Below, in pieces: positions 6,540 through 6,656 of a DNA stretch of 6,656 nt. Both the position numbers and the translations under genes were made by a program. How positions within the stretch are numbered: the stretch's first letter is position 1; every line of letters begins with the position of its first letter. The notes below the pieces were generated by a model. That model searched no databases, had not been told where the DNA came from, and worked only from the letters and a program-made list of their open reading frames with translations. The stretch comes from Chloroflexota bacterium (GTDB taxonomy: Bacteria; Chloroflexota; Anaerolineae; 4572-78), in assembly GCA_024278725.1 (NCBI GenBank), contig JAJRSQ010000457.1:1-6656 (forward strand), written 5' to 3'.

Positions 6540-6566
6540 TTGACAATCCCCGTTAAATATGATAAT
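6540..6566 (+). promoter_or_regulatory. Candidate sigma70-type promoter for the gene at the right edge
   Basis: A perfect -35 box TTGACA (6540-6545) is followed by GATAAT (6561-6566, five of six). The spacer is 15 nt, shorter than the preferred 17. Transcription would start near 6573, about 44 nt before the start codon at 6617. The location after a dead gene and before a new gene with its own ribosome binding site supports it. Confidence 0.5.
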
Positions 6567-6578
6567 GTGTTTGAACGC

Positions 6579-6602
6579 TGCACGTTCCGTGCAAATTTTT
6601 TT
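6579..6602 (+). terminator. Small terminator-like hairpin in the leader of the last gene
   Basis: TGCACG (6579-6584) pairs with CGTGCA (6588-6593) across a TTC loop, followed by AA and seven Ts (6596-6602). This has the form of a short intrinsic terminator. It lies downstream of the candidate promoter and only 2 nt before the AAGGAG of the next gene. It may end transcripts of the broken gene, or act as a leader element of the last gene. An alternative pairing, GAACG (6573-6577) with CGTTC (6583-6587), excludes it. Confidence 0.5.
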
Positions 6603-6616
6603 GAAAGGAGTGCCGG

Positions 6617-6656
6617 ATGCAAAACTATATTTCTTGGATGAACGGCTTTTTGGCTC
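6617..6656 (+). CDS. Start of an unidentified gene (13 codons visible)
   Basis: An ATG at 6617 follows AAGGAG (6605-6610) with a 6-nt gap, a good ribosome binding site. The visible residues are MQNYISWMNGFLA, then the window ends. They are mixed polar and hydrophobic and could be the start of a membrane segment or a plain N-terminal helix, but that is too little to assign a family. An own promoter candidate at 6540-6566 suggests it is transcribed independently of the pseudogene. Confidence 0.55.
   Translation, partial: MQNYISWMNGFLA

Noticed and set aside
1..6656. CRISPR array, tRNA/rRNA gene, insertion sequence or attachment site
   Set aside because: I saw no spaced direct repeats, no cloverleaf-like sequence, no transposase motif and no flanking duplications on either strand. 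The gene decay at 5875-6501 shows no insertion element.

Overview
The window (about 57% GC by eye) looks like a bacterial chromosome segment. The MalF protein, the GH13 enzyme and the geranylgeranyl-reductase-type flavoprotein most resemble proteins I associate with Chloroflexota (Anaerolineae-like). That assignment rests on recalled similarity only and no search was run.

Left part (1-4489, + strand) is a maltose/maltodextrin uptake and breakdown operon. It holds the last 52 codons of a MalE-type solute-binding protein, a UUCG-capped intrinsic terminator, malF, malG (overlapping malF by 8 nt), and, 3 nt after malG, a cytoplasmic GH13 alpha-glucan hydrolase. The binding protein would capture maltodextrin outside the membrane, MalF/MalG would pass it through, and the hydrolase, which has no signal peptide, would cut it inside. 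No transport ATPase (MalK type) is present, so it must be encoded elsewhere. The terminator after malE probably keeps binding-protein mRNA in excess over the membrane components.

Middle part (4508-5711): an 11-bp perfect hairpin sits between two convergent genes, followed on the - strand by an FAD-dependent geranylgeranyl-reductase-family enzyme. A good sigma70-type promoter (TTGACC, 17 nt, CATAAT) lies just upstream of it. A weaker candidate promoter facing the other way overlaps it.

Right part (5875-6501, + strand) is the most unusual locus: a broken gene for what was once a Rieske [2Fe-2S] domain joined to a thiamine-diphosphate (ThDP) enzyme of the acetolactate synthase/pyruvate oxidase type. 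It carries an amber codon inside the second Rieske cluster motif (C-P-stop-H, where C-P-W-H is expected). It also has an in-frame internal deletion joining the region just after the ThDP-activating glutamate directly to the extreme C-terminal tail. The strong ribosome binding site and the reading frame are otherwise intact, so the decay looks recent.

The right edge (6540-6656) has a candidate promoter, a small hairpin followed by seven Ts, a good ribosome binding site and the first 13 codons of an unidentified gene.
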